Positions 1-6,274 of a stretch of 8,332 nt of DNA are shown in pieces. The position numbers were made by a program, and so were the translations under genes. Origin of the DNA: Clostridia bacterium (GTDB lineage Bacteria > Bacillota_A > Clostridia > Christensenellales > CAG-138); NCBI GenBank assembly GCA_017553815.1, contig JAFZJT010000169.1:1-8332 (forward strand), in the 5' to 3' direction. The notes under the pieces are model-generated. The model made no database searches, was not told the origin of the DNA, and was given only the letters and a program-made list of their open reading frames with translations. Each line of letters opens with the position of its first letter. Within the stretch, counting starts at the first letter, position 1.

Positions 1-606
1 CTCGCGGAGTATCTTTACAACGCCTCGAACGAGCTTGCGAATATTCAGGCGCAGTTCGCGGCGATGAACCGTCAGCACGAGCTCGAGATGCAGCGTCAGC
101 TTCAGCAGCAGGCGTATGAAAACGAGCGACTGCGCCGCCAACAGGAATTCGAGGCGGAGCAGGAGAGGCTCAGGCGCGCCTACGAGACGGAGCGTCTCAG
201 GCAGCAGCAGGAGTTTGAGCGCGCCATGCGCGAGGCGGCTTCTAATGGCGGAAACGGCGGAAGCTCGGGCGGATCGAGCGGCTTATCGAGCGAAAAGCCC
301 AAGGTGGACAAACCCGGCTCCGGCAGCGGCTCGGGGGCAGGTTATACGGACACCGGCACGGGAAGCGAGGCGAACTACCACAACTACACGGTGTATCTGA
401 ATTCGCTCTCCGCGAGCGATCGAAGCAGCGTGTTCAACAGCGGCTCCGCGTACTGGACGGCAATCCGCGAGGAGCTCAGAAGGAATCTTTCCTCCGCTCA
501 GTACGATAGGCTCCGCGCGGCGTTCGACCCGAATTACTCGGGCGGAGGCGGCGCGGGCTCGGGTCAAACCCCGGGAAGACCCTGGAACATGGACGCGATC
601 AACTGA
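1..606 (+). CDS. C-terminal part of a coiled-coil, Gly/Ser-linker protein (probable phage virion/internal protein), 5' truncated by window
   Basis: The frame is open from the first base, so the ATG at 64 is probably internal and the gene begins upstream of the window; 201 residues are visible. Residues 22 to about 80 are a charged, Gln- and Arg-rich helix with two similar units (YENERLRRQQEFE and YETERLRQQQEFE), a typical long coiled coil. A linker of about 30 residues rich in Gly and Ser follows, then a small aromatic and charged domain of about 60 residues (YTVYLNSL, AYWTAIREELRRNLSS, YDRLRAAFDPNYSG), and the protein ends after a second Gly-rich stretch. I do not recognise a named family. 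Because an endolysin gene follows on the same strand, I infer a late phage-type structural gene such as an internal/ejection or tail protein. A portal C-terminal helical barrel or a scaffold are alternatives. No function can be assigned from sequence alone. Confidence 0.75.
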   Translation, partial: LAEYLYNASNELANIQAQFAAMNRQHELEMQRQLQQQAYENERLRRQQEFEAEQERLRRAYETERLRQQQEFERAMREAASNGGNGGSSGGSSGLSSEKPKVDKPGSGSGSGAGYTDTGTGSEANYHNYTVYLNSLSASDRSSVFNSGSAYWTAIREELRRNLSSAQYDRLRAAFDPNYSGGGGAGSGQTPGRPWNMDAIN

Positions 607-630
607 CGCTTTTAGCGCAGGCCGAAGCAG

Positions 631-654
631 CGGGGCGGGCGCGCGCCCGCCCCG
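631..654. terminator. Perfect 24-base GC palindrome, possible hairpin terminator without a U-tract
   Basis: The 24 bases read identically on both strands, with half-site CGGGGCGGGCGC. As RNA they would form a stem of about 10 G-C pairs with a GCGC loop, 25 bases after the stop codon of the upstream gene. No T-run follows on the + strand (GAGAGGGCG), so it does not meet the usual intrinsic-terminator rule. It could attenuate transcription, stabilise the 3' end of the upstream mRNA, or be a protein site. The remaining intergenic sequence (655-723) shows only the ribosome binding site of the next gene. Confidence 0.45.
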
Positions 655-706
655 AGAGGGCGCGGGGAAGGATATGCAGCCGTAAAAACGAGGATCAACG
701 AAGGAA

Positions 707-712
707 AAGGAG
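707..712 (+). promoter_or_regulatory. Ribosome binding site of the endolysin-like gene
   Basis: AAGGAG lies 11 bases before the ATG at 724, slightly long spacing. An in-frame TGA at 718-720 shows the reading frame cannot start further upstream, so the ATG at 724 is the first possible start. Confidence 0.6.
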
Positions 713-723
713 TTTATTGAAGA

Positions 724-1479
724 ATGAAGAACGCATTGGATTTTATTCGCTTCGCGCTTTCACATGCAAAGCTTGAAACCGTTCCGCTCGGCGCGAAGCT
801 GCCGCTGGATATAGAGGAATGCGGCACGGAGGAATGGGAATACCTTCCCGGCATGAAGGGCGAGCAGGTGAGCGAGGAAACGCTCGAAGCGAAGTATGAG
901 AATTTTTACAGGCTCTTTGGGTGGACGAGGGAGCGTTTCGATCACGTTACGACCAATTTCGCCCGAAAAAGAGTGCGCGCCTGCGACAGTCAGGGGCTTT
1001 TGACGGCCTATACGGGCATGGAGGCAACGCCGAACTACTGCTACAGCGCATGGTGTACCGAAAAGGGCAGGATAGGCACGCTCAAGCGCCCTTATGCGAT
1101 CGGCGAGGCGGTTTTTATAATGGATAACGAGGAGCGGATGGTACACACGGGCTTTATATGCGGGCAGATCGGCGGCGAACCCCTCGTTGTGGAGGCTCGC
1201 GGCATTGCCTTCGGCGTTAGCGTAACGAGGCTTTCGGAGCGTCCGTGGACGCATCGGGGATTATGCACGAGAATGCTCATATACGATGAAAACTGCTACG
1301 ACGAGCAGATCGTACTGAGCCTTCAGAAGCCGAGGGTGCAGGGGGAGGCCGTGAAAATGCTCCAGCAGGCGTTGAACGCCCTCGGGTACTTCGCGGGCGA
1401 AGCGGACGGCGTTTGCGGCGAGTTCACATTGAGCGCGGTGAAGGAGTTTTCAAAGGTTCATCTTGCAAGGCTGAAATGA
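724..1479 (+). CDS. NlpC/P60-like peptidoglycan hydrolase with C-terminal PG-binding domain (phage-type endolysin)
   Basis: The 251-residue protein is predicted to cut peptidoglycan peptides. In the NlpC/P60-like part, the likely nucleophile is Cys87 in ACDSQGLL, followed by a hydrophobic strand and His141 in VHTGFICG, then VVEARG (155-160) and a GVSVTRLSERPWTHRG stretch (164-179) that matches the end of phage NlpC/P60 domains. Residues 198-249 form a peptidoglycan-binding domain of PG_binding_1 type (VQGEAVKMLQQALNALGY, DGVCGEFTLSAVKEF). There is no signal peptide or membrane segment, as expected of an endolysin exported by a holin, but no holin gene is visible here. The nucleophile motif departs from the usual D-C-S-G. 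It follows the coiled-coil virion-like gene on the same strand by 117 bases and so probably ends a late-type gene block. A host cell-wall enzyme is less likely because no export signal is present. Confidence 0.75.
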   Translation: MKNALDFIRFALSHAKLETVPLGAKLPLDIEECGTEEWEYLPGMKGEQVSEETLEAKYENFYRLFGWTRERFDHVTTNFARKRVRACDSQGLLTAYTGMEATPNYCYSAWCTEKGRIGTLKRPYAIGEAVFIMDNEERMVHTGFICGQIGGEPLVVEARGIAFGVSVTRLSERPWTHRGLCTRMLIYDENCYDEQIVLSLQKPRVQGEAVKMLQQALNALGYFAGEADGVCGEFTLSAVKEFSKVHLARLK

Positions 1480-1484
1480 GCGCA

Positions 1485-2522
1485 CTACGAACGCGCTTTT
1501 CGTGGTTTTGATCTCAGCGCAATTATGCTTATAAGAGCGCCGAGAAGCACGAGCGCAGCGCCCACGCCCTTTAATAGCCCCATATCCTCGCCGAAAACGA
1601 GCATGCTCGTGAGCGAAGCGAAAACGGGCTCGAGCGTGTTGAGCGCGGCTGCCGGTGCGGAGCCGAGGATGCGGATGCCGGAAAGGAGCAGGCGCAGGCC
1701 GAAGATATAGCCGAACGCTGCCTCAAGAAAGAGCAGCAGCCACATGATCGGATCGGTCGGTATGCTTATGCGCTTGGAGGCGACTGCCACTATAAAACTG
1801 AGAATGGCCGCTGCGCCGGTTATATAGAAGTTTGAAACAGCGGAATCAAGGCTTGCGTAGCTCGAATTCTTGCCCGCAAGGAAGTATACGGCATAGGCAA
1901 CGCCAGAGGCGAGCGCGAGCAGAATGCCGATCAGCTCCACCTTGCCCGAGAACGAGGCGCTTGAGATGAGCGCGATGCCGACTATCGCGAAAAGGAGCGA
2001 GGTGAACAGCGCGGAGCTCGCTTTCTCCTTAAAAAAGAGCATGCCCGCGAGCAGAACGAAAACGGGATAGGTGAAGTTTATGACTATCGTCATCCCGGCG
2101 GGTATGTAGAGATAGGCGTAGGTGATCAGAAGCAGCGTTGCCGCAAGCGCGCCGCCGCCGAGTGTGGAGAGATGGAAGAACTGCTTTCCGCTCACCGTAA
2201 GCTTTTTGCCTTCCATCAGCGCATTTAAAAACGAGAGCACGCAGGCAATGCCCATGCAGAGGGCGACCAGCGTCTCGTTGCTTACGGCGCGGGCGGGGGA
2301 GGCGATCAGAGCGGACGCGAATTCTTCTGAGCCGAAAACGCGCAGAACGAAGTCATTTGGGAAGCCGCCGCGAAGAGCCGCGTTGGAGAGTATCGGCGTT
2401 ATGCCGTAGCAGGCGGAGGCAAGCACGACGTACAGAACGCCAAGAAATGCGCTGCCGCCATTCGATTTTTTCCTGCCGCGGCCTTGCGGGTAAGCGTTAT
2501 TCGAAGCGTTTTTATTCGCCAT
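1485..2522 (-). CDS. EamA/DMT-superfamily permease (drug/metabolite transporter type)
   Basis: The 345-residue protein is very hydrophobic and has about ten membrane helices in two homologous halves, the standard EamA architecture and close to the family length (about 290-310) plus a long hydrophilic N-terminus. The first half ends with the hallmark segment around 142-167 (PAGMTIVINFTYPVFVL then FFKEK) and the second with its counterpart around 287-313 (GSAPAAALNTLEPVFA then VFGED). The first 24 residues are basic and Gly/Asn rich, and the C-terminus is basic (RSKPRKARS), consistent with cytoplasmic ends. The loop between helices 1 and 2 (about 50-85) is longer than usual. Substrates in this family range from amino acids and nucleotide precursors to drugs and cannot be predicted here. 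The gene is convergent with the lysin gene (5 bases between stops) and divergent from the connector cassette. An AAAGGA lies 11 bases before the ATG. It is not a typical phage gene. Confidence 0.85.
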   Translation of the reverse strand: MANKNASNNAYPQGRGRKKSNGGSAFLGVLYVVLASACYGITPILSNAALRGGFPNDFVLRVFGSEEFASALIASPARAVSNETLVALCMGIACVLSFLNALMEGKKLTVSGKQFFHLSTLGGGALAATLLLITYAYLYIPAGMTIVINFTYPVFVLLAGMLFFKEKASSALFTSLLFAIVGIALISSASFSGKVELIGILLALASGVAYAVYFLAGKNSSYASLDSAVSNFYITGAAAILSFIVAVASKRISIPTDPIMWLLLFLEAAFGYIFGLRLLLSGIRILGSAPAAALNTLEPVFASLTSMLVFGEDMGLLKGVGAALVLLGALISIIALRSKPRKARS

Positions 2523-2559
2523 AACGGGTCGAATCCTTTCGGGGAAAACTGTATGAACT

Positions 2560-2588
2560 ATATTACAACATTTGAACGGATTTGTCGA
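2560..2588 (-). promoter_or_regulatory. Putative promoter of the EamA permease gene
   Basis: On the minus strand, TCGACA (2588-2583) and TAATAT (2565-2560) are 17 bases apart and lie 38-66 bases before the permease ATG. The -35 has one mismatch to TTGACA. The -10 is only 4 of 6, so this is a plausible but unproven sigma-A type promoter. Confidence 0.4.
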
Positions 2589-2610
2589 GCTCCGGGCATC
2601 ATTCTATATG
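2582..2610 (+). promoter_or_regulatory. Putative promoter of the phage connector cassette
   Basis: TTGTCG (2582-2587) and TATATG (2605-2610) are 17 bases apart; each box is 4 of 6 to consensus. The site lies about 90 bases before the first gene of the cassette and its -35 box overlaps the -35 box of the divergent permease promoter. The rest of the leader (2611-2699) holds no gene I can support; it ends with the ribosome binding site AAAGGAG five bases before the ATG at 2700. Confidence 0.3.
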
Positions 2611-2699
2611 GAGAAGGCGATTGCGTGACTTAGAGCGAGATCCGCCAAACATGATTCATCATTCACTACAAGGCAATATAAGGAGCGAAAGGAGCAAAA

Positions 2700-2909
2700 A
2701 TGGAAACGGAGACCATCATTATCGAAAAGAACGGGAGCGGCGCGCCGCTTGAGTGTTGCGTAAACTCGGTGAACTATCGCATAGAGCGCGGAGTGAAGGT
2801 GGAGGTGCCGCACGAGGTGGCAGAGGTGTTGAGAAGGAGCCGCGCGGAAAGGCAGAAGAGCGAAAAACTGCTCGCGGCGTTCAGCCGCGCCGACGGAATG
2901 AAGCTTTGA
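2700..2909 (+). CDS. Small phage-type protein of the head/connector gene block
   Basis: The 69-residue protein is preceded by a good AAAGGAG at five-base spacing, which supports translation from this ATG. It starts with a short beta-rich segment and contains VNYRIERGVKVEVP (24-37), followed by a charged helix (VAEVLRRSRAERQKSEK) and a short tail. Small proteins with this 'N-G/S-x-x-Y-x-I-x-R-G-x-x-V-x-V-P' pattern are, from my knowledge of phage genomes, often encoded next to major capsid or connector genes, where their role is unknown. It sits seven bases before the connector gene start region and is probably translated in the same transcript. No capsid gene precedes it here; a permease gene on the other strand does. 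I cannot name a function. Confidence 0.7.
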   Translation: METETIIIEKNGSGAPLECCVNSVNYRIERGVKVEVPHEVAEVLRRSRAERQKSEKLLAAFSRADGMKL

Positions 2910-2921
2910 GGAGGCATGGGT

Positions 2922-3464
2922 ATGACGTTGAACGATATCATCGTTTCGGCGCTCGCGCAGCTTGATCGGGCGCACGATATGCAGACCGTGGAGGTGTACA
3001 GAACCAGGTTCGCCGCGTTTGCAAACGACGCGCAGAACGATCTGGCGCTGACCCTCGCGCTCAAAAGAACCGATGAGCTCGAACCAGCGGACGGCGTTGT
3101 GAACCTTACGGCGCTTCCGAGAAGCTGTTTTCGCGTTGAAAGCGTTGAGCAGCTCGGAAAAAAGGTGCCGTTTCGCGCGGGGGACAGCCCGATGCAGCTC
3201 TTTCTTCCATACAGCGAAAGCGCGAGGATAACCTACCGCTTTGCGCCGAGGAAGCTTGAAGCAGCAAGCGATGTCAGCGAGCTTCCCGAGGCCGTGCATC
3301 CGCTGATCGTAAGCTACGTTGTGGGAAGGGAGCGCATGGGCGGCGATGTATCCACTCAGGGCGGCGGCAATATATATCTTTCGATGTACAACGCCGCCAA
3401 GGCAAAGCTTCGCGGAAGCTTTTCGGGCGGAGAAGCGTACACCATCACGAACAGGTACGAATAA
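2922..3464 (+). CDS. Phage head-tail connector/adaptor-like protein (P22 gp4 / T7 gp11 type)
   Basis: I place the start at the second of two close ATGs: GAGGAGG at 2908-2914 is only one base from the ATG at 2916 but seven bases from that at 2922. The resulting protein has 180 residues beginning MTLNDIIVSALAQLDR. The layout is that of short connector proteins: an N-terminal helical region with a long helix (VEVYRTRFAAFANDAQNDL), a beta domain (LPRSCFRVESVEQLGKKVPFR, ARITYRFAPRKL), and a C-terminal helical part beginning LPEAVHPLIVSYVVGRE and ending in a NIYLSMYNAAKAKLRG helix. Proteins of this kind form a ring under the portal and join head to tail. The assignment rests on layout, motifs and on the next gene, which resembles P22 gp10 or T7 gp12. 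Its stop codon TAA directly abuts the next ATG, so the two are probably translationally coupled. Confidence 0.65.
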   Translation: MTLNDIIVSALAQLDRAHDMQTVEVYRTRFAAFANDAQNDLALTLALKRTDELEPADGVVNLTALPRSCFRVESVEQLGKKVPFRAGDSPMQLFLPYSESARITYRFAPRKLEAASDVSELPEAVHPLIVSYVVGRERMGGDVSTQGGGNIYLSMYNAAKAKLRGSFSGGEAYTITNRYE

Positions 3465-4880
3465 ATGAGCATTAAAACCTATGACATCCCCTATTTTATC
3501 GGCATTAATCAAGCTGGCGGGGAGAACTCCCTATCGGGCAGATTCGCGATAAACGCCGTGAATATGGACACCGAGGGAGGCTCCCTTCGCGTGGCGAGCG
3601 GCTTTTATAAGTTCAATGCTCTGCCCGTTCCCGATAACGGGCGCATCGAGCTGCTTTCGAGCCTCAAGACCGCCGAGGGCGAGATCCCCGTTGTTATGAG
3701 CGGCGGCAAGCTCTACGCGCTCATATCGAACCGCTGGACGCTTATGCATACGGCGAGCCGCACGGATACGAACGTTACCTGCGATTCAACGATGGTGCGC
3801 ATCGGCTCGACCGACTACCTCGTGATAGCGGACGGGCAGAATCAGCTGATCAAATTCGACGGGCAGAGCGTTTCGAGCTTCGGCTCGAGCGAGGGCTGCT
3901 CGGACGTGCCGGTTTCGTTTCTGACGATGTATCGAGGCAGGCTCTTCGCCGCGGGCGACCCCGAGAACCCCGACAGGCTCTATTATTCCGTGCTCCCCGG
4001 AAGCGGGCGCACCGTGGAGGACTGGGGCTGCGTTGAAGCCTCTCCCGCCGTGGAGGGCGGGCATACCGAGGTGGGTTCGATCGGCGGCGACCCGATAGTT
4101 GCGATAAAGGCGCTTTCAAACCAGCTTCTTATCTTCAAAAAGAACAGCCTTTACAGGCTTATAGGCGATAGACCCTCGAACTACACGATAGAGCATATCG
4201 ATGCGGATATGCTTACAACAAAGCACACCTCGATAGCCGTTTACGGCGATATGCTCTATTTCGTGACCCGCGACGGGCTCTACTATTACAACGGCGTGAC
4301 CGTGCGCCCCTGCCCAGATATGCGCCTTATAAAGGGCATAATGGCGCGGGCGGAGCTTACAAAATGCCGCGCCGTGACGGTTGGCGGCAAGCTCTATTTC
4401 AACTATACGAGCGGCATGGACGACGAGATGATGGTCTACGACCTCGAGGAGCGCAAGTATATGCGCCGAAACGGCTTTGAGATAAGCGAGCTTGCCGCGA
4501 TAGGCGGAAAGCTTATCATGATAAATAGAAAGCGCATACTCTATGAGTTCGGCGCGTCAACGAGCTACGACGGCGAGCCGATCGAAGCCTTCTGGCGAAC
4601 GCCGTACACCGACCTTGGCGACAAGGCGGCGATAAAGAGCCCGAGGATGCTCTATCTTCGCGGCAGGGGCGACGGGATAAAGGTCGAGCTCGAGCTGGAC
4701 GGCAAAACGAGCGCCTATTATGCGCCGCTTAGGAAGGACGGGGGAGCAAGGGTGACGGAGCTTCCGGTTTTCAACGAGGGACGCTGCTTGAGCCTGACGC
4801 TTTCAAATTTGAACGGCGGCTTCTTCGAGCTTGAGGGCGGCGTTGAGCTTGAGATGGGGCTTCGCCGCAGAACGGAATGA
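3465..4880 (+). CDS. Beta-rich tail-stabilisation / tail-tube-like protein (P22 gp10 / T7 gp12-like)
   Basis: The 471-residue protein is almost wholly made of short beta-strand repeats. It starts with a segment typical of this class: FIGINQAGGENSLSGRFAIN (11-30) then LRVASGFYKF. Blade-like units follow, for example GKLYALISNRWTLM (81-94), YLVIADGQNQLIKFDGQSV (119-137), GRLFAAGDPENPDRLYYS (158-175), NQLLIFKKNSLYRLIG (219-234) and DMLYFVTRDGLYYYNG (262-277). The 'R-L-F-A-A-G-D-P-E-N-P-D-R-L-Y-Y-S' element is characteristic of podovirus proteins that plug or extend the connector, such as P22 gp10 and T7 tubular protein B. The fold is likely a beta propeller plus a C-terminal beta domain. The gene is intact, follows the connector gene without a gap, and therefore probably acts with it in a short tail. 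The ribosome binding site is weak (CAGG), which fits translational coupling. Confidence 0.7.
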   Translation: MSIKTYDIPYFIGINQAGGENSLSGRFAINAVNMDTEGGSLRVASGFYKFNALPVPDNGRIELLSSLKTAEGEIPVVMSGGKLYALISNRWTLMHTASRTDTNVTCDSTMVRIGSTDYLVIADGQNQLIKFDGQSVSSFGSSEGCSDVPVSFLTMYRGRLFAAGDPENPDRLYYSVLPGSGRTVEDWGCVEASPAVEGGHTEVGSIGGDPIVAIKALSNQLLIFKKNSLYRLIGDRPSNYTIEHIDADMLTTKHTSIAVYGDMLYFVTRDGLYYYNGVTVRPCPDMRLIKGIMARAELTKCRAVTVGGKLYFNYTSGMDDEMMVYDLEERKYMRRNGFEISELAAIGGKLIMINRKRILYEFGASTSYDGEPIEAFWRTPYTDLGDKAAIKSPRMLYLRGRGDGIKVELELDGKTSAYYAPLRKDGGARVTELPVFNEGRCLSLTLSNLNGGFFELEGGVELEMGLRRRTE

Positions 4881-4908
4881 GCTTTTTTGACGGAATGAGG
4901 TAAAATTT

Positions 4909-5145
4909 ATGGATATGAGAGCGCTTTATTATATCTATCTGCCGTCGGAGCGCGCAAAGAACGAGGACGCGCAGAAGCATGATGAGGACGTTAAGGCGAA
5001 CGAGAACTGCCTGAACCAGAATTTTTCTCTTCTTGCGGGCAAGGTCTATGAATTCGAGGCGCGCATAGGTATGCTCGAGCAGGCGCTTGAGCGTGCGAAC
5101 GCGGCAATGGGCATTTCCGCTGAAGAGGGAACGCGCCACGACTAA
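4909..5145 (+). CDS. Short coiled-coil protein of the phage-type cassette
   Basis: The 78-residue protein has a good GAGG eight bases before the ATG at 4909. A six-residue alternative starting at 4915 is less well spaced. It starts with an aromatic stretch (MRALYYIYLPSE), continues with a charged region (NEDAQKHDEDVKANENC) and then a heptad-like helix (LLAGKVYEFEARIGMLEQALERANAA), consistent with a small oligomeric coiled coil. I do not recognise a family. Its position directly after the gp10-like gene is where podovirus genomes often carry small structural or assembly genes, so a virion-assembly role is inferred. It is the last gene of the cassette; ejection proteins and tail fibres that would usually follow are absent. 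Confidence 0.65.
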   Translation: MDMRALYYIYLPSERAKNEDAQKHDEDVKANENCLNQNFSLLAGKVYEFEARIGMLEQALERANAAMGISAEEGTRHD

Positions 5146-5247
5146 GTATGCACGGCTTCGCGCGCGGGGGCATAGTATGCAGTGCGGAACGAAATGAGGG
5201 CGAGGGCAGAGTGTAAACAAAGCGAAGATTTGTGTTTTTCCTCCTAC
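5146..5247. other. Non-coding stretch downstream of the phage-type cassette
   Basis: About 100 bases between the last cassette gene and the terminator hairpin contain no gene I can support. They carry two copies of AGTATGCA (5145-5152 and 5174-5181), the second inside the 11-base palindrome GCATAGTATGC (5170-5180). The longest + strand reading frame from the ATG at 5148 codes for only 22 residues and has no ribosome binding site. It may be the remnant of removed phage genes. Confidence 0.4.
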
Positions 5248-5287
5248 ATAAGGAAGCGGCGGGGCAAGCGCTCCGCCGTTTCCTTAT
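5248..5287. terminator. Bidirectional hairpin terminator between convergent operons
   Basis: Arms 5248-5262 and 5273-5287 pair over 15 positions with a single G-U wobble; the stem can extend inward to a four-base AAGC loop. The outer stem is A/T rich, so on each strand the 3' arm ends in a pyrimidine-rich run (TTTCCTTATTAT on +, CTTCCTTAT on -). It sits between the stop codons of the + strand phage-type cassette and the - strand helicase-loader operon, exactly where a shared terminator is expected. Confidence 0.8.
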
Positions 5288-5305
5288 TATCCGTTTGAGT
5301 CCGCA

Positions 5306-6274
5306 TCACATGCTGAGCCGAACGTTCTCGGTCAGTACCGCCTGAAGCTTGACTATCCGCGGCGCCATGAGCCTTGAGGAGAAGCGCTCGCCGTAAAAGT
5401 CCTGCATCGTCTGCTCGTGCGGATCGCTCGAAGTAAGCGAAAGATTGGTTGCAAAGAGCGTCGGCTTTCCCGAGTCCTGACGGCGGCAGAGTATCGAAAG
5501 AAGCGTTTCGATGGTGATGTTCGGAATCATCGGCTCGGTGCCGAGATCGTCGATAATAAGAAGGTCGGGCAGGGTGAAATCGGGCCTTGCGTCGGGCTCC
5601 GCGCGCAGATTGTCGAGCGTGAGCTGTATCAGCTCGTAGGAGTTTATTTTCAGAACCGAATAGCCTCGTTCGAGCACGCGCGCGCCGATGCAGTTTAAAA
5701 GATAGGTTTTTCCAACGCCCGGCAGACCGAAATACAATAGGTCGGGCTTCTCGTTTTCGGGGAAGGCGTCGGCGTACGCTATTGCGTGATCGAGGATCTT
5801 TTTCATTGCGGCGCGATGCCTTGGATCCTTTTGAAGCTCGAGGTCGAAGCGCTCGAAGCGCTTTTCGCGGTCGATGCCCGAATCCGCAAAAACCGTGTTC
5901 ACGGCGAGCTGGGTCACGCAGCGGCAGAGCTCGTCGCCTATGCGCCCCGTGTCGCGGCAGTCGGGGCAGATATACTCGGGATCGAGGTAGTTTTCGGGAT
6001 AGCCGTGCGCGCGAAGTATGCGAGCATGCTGCGCGAGCCTTTCTTCGATCGCGGCGGAGGCGGCGGCTCCGAGCGCGTTTGCGTCCTCAGCTCCCATGAG
6101 CTCTCTTCCCATATCGTAGGCCGCTTTTTTGGTTTCCTCATCGAGCTTTTTCAGCTCGGGTATGCGCGAATAAACCTCGTTTTCGCGCTCCTTTTTCAGC
6201 CGCGCGATGCGAAGCCTTCGGTCGTTCAGCTCGTTTTTGAGCGCCTGGTTGAATGCGGCGGATCTAATCTTCAT
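5306..6274 (-). CDS. dnaC: DnaC/DnaI-type AAA+ helicase loader (primosomal ATPase)
   Basis: The 322-residue protein loads the replicative helicase onto single-stranded DNA, as described for DnaI of Bacillus and DnaC of enterobacteria. Residues 1-100 are helical and charged, followed by a zinc-binding type cluster (C103, C106, C117, C119 in YICPDC...LCRC). The AAA+ domain has Walker A GLPGVGKT (183-190), Walker B LLIIDD (238-243), a sensor-1 type LFATNLS (274-280) and an arginine-finger candidate in YGERFSSRLM (294-303). Length and domain order match the Clostridia family. Its start overlaps the stop of the upstream DnaD-like gene by 11 bases, so the two are translationally coupled and their products act in the same primosome. 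No motif is missing. A transposon IstB-like ATPase is unlikely because of the zinc cluster and the DnaD partner gene. Confidence 0.9.
   Translation of the reverse strand: MKIRSAAFNQALKNELNDRRLRIARLKKERENEVYSRIPELKKLDEETKKAAYDMGRELMGAEDANALGAAASAAIEERLAQHARILRAHGYPENYLDPEYICPDCRDTGRIGDELCRCVTQLAVNTVFADSGIDREKRFERFDLELQKDPRHRAAMKKILDHAIAYADAFPENEKPDLLYFGLPGVGKTYLLNCIGARVLERGYSVLKINSYELIQLTLDNLRAEPDARPDFTLPDLLIIDDLGTEPMIPNITIETLLSILCRRQDSGKPTLFATNLSLTSSDPHEQTMQDFYGERFSSRLMAPRIVKLQAVLTENVRLSM

Noticed and set aside
1478..1500. Hairpin AGCGC...GCGCT followed by T's between the lysin and permease genes
   Set aside because: The stem has only five pairs with a nine-base loop and overlaps both stop codon regions; too weak to call a terminator.
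2604..3512. Long open frame (302 codons) on the minus strand across the connector gene
   Set aside because: It is antisense to two genes with good ribosome binding sites and phage-type motifs, has a composition rich in His, Arg and Cys typical of a shadow frame, and no recognisable domain.
5148..5216. Small + strand peptide of 22 residues after the coiled-coil gene
   Set aside because: It has no ribosome binding site, and its sequence is not protein-like or recognisable.
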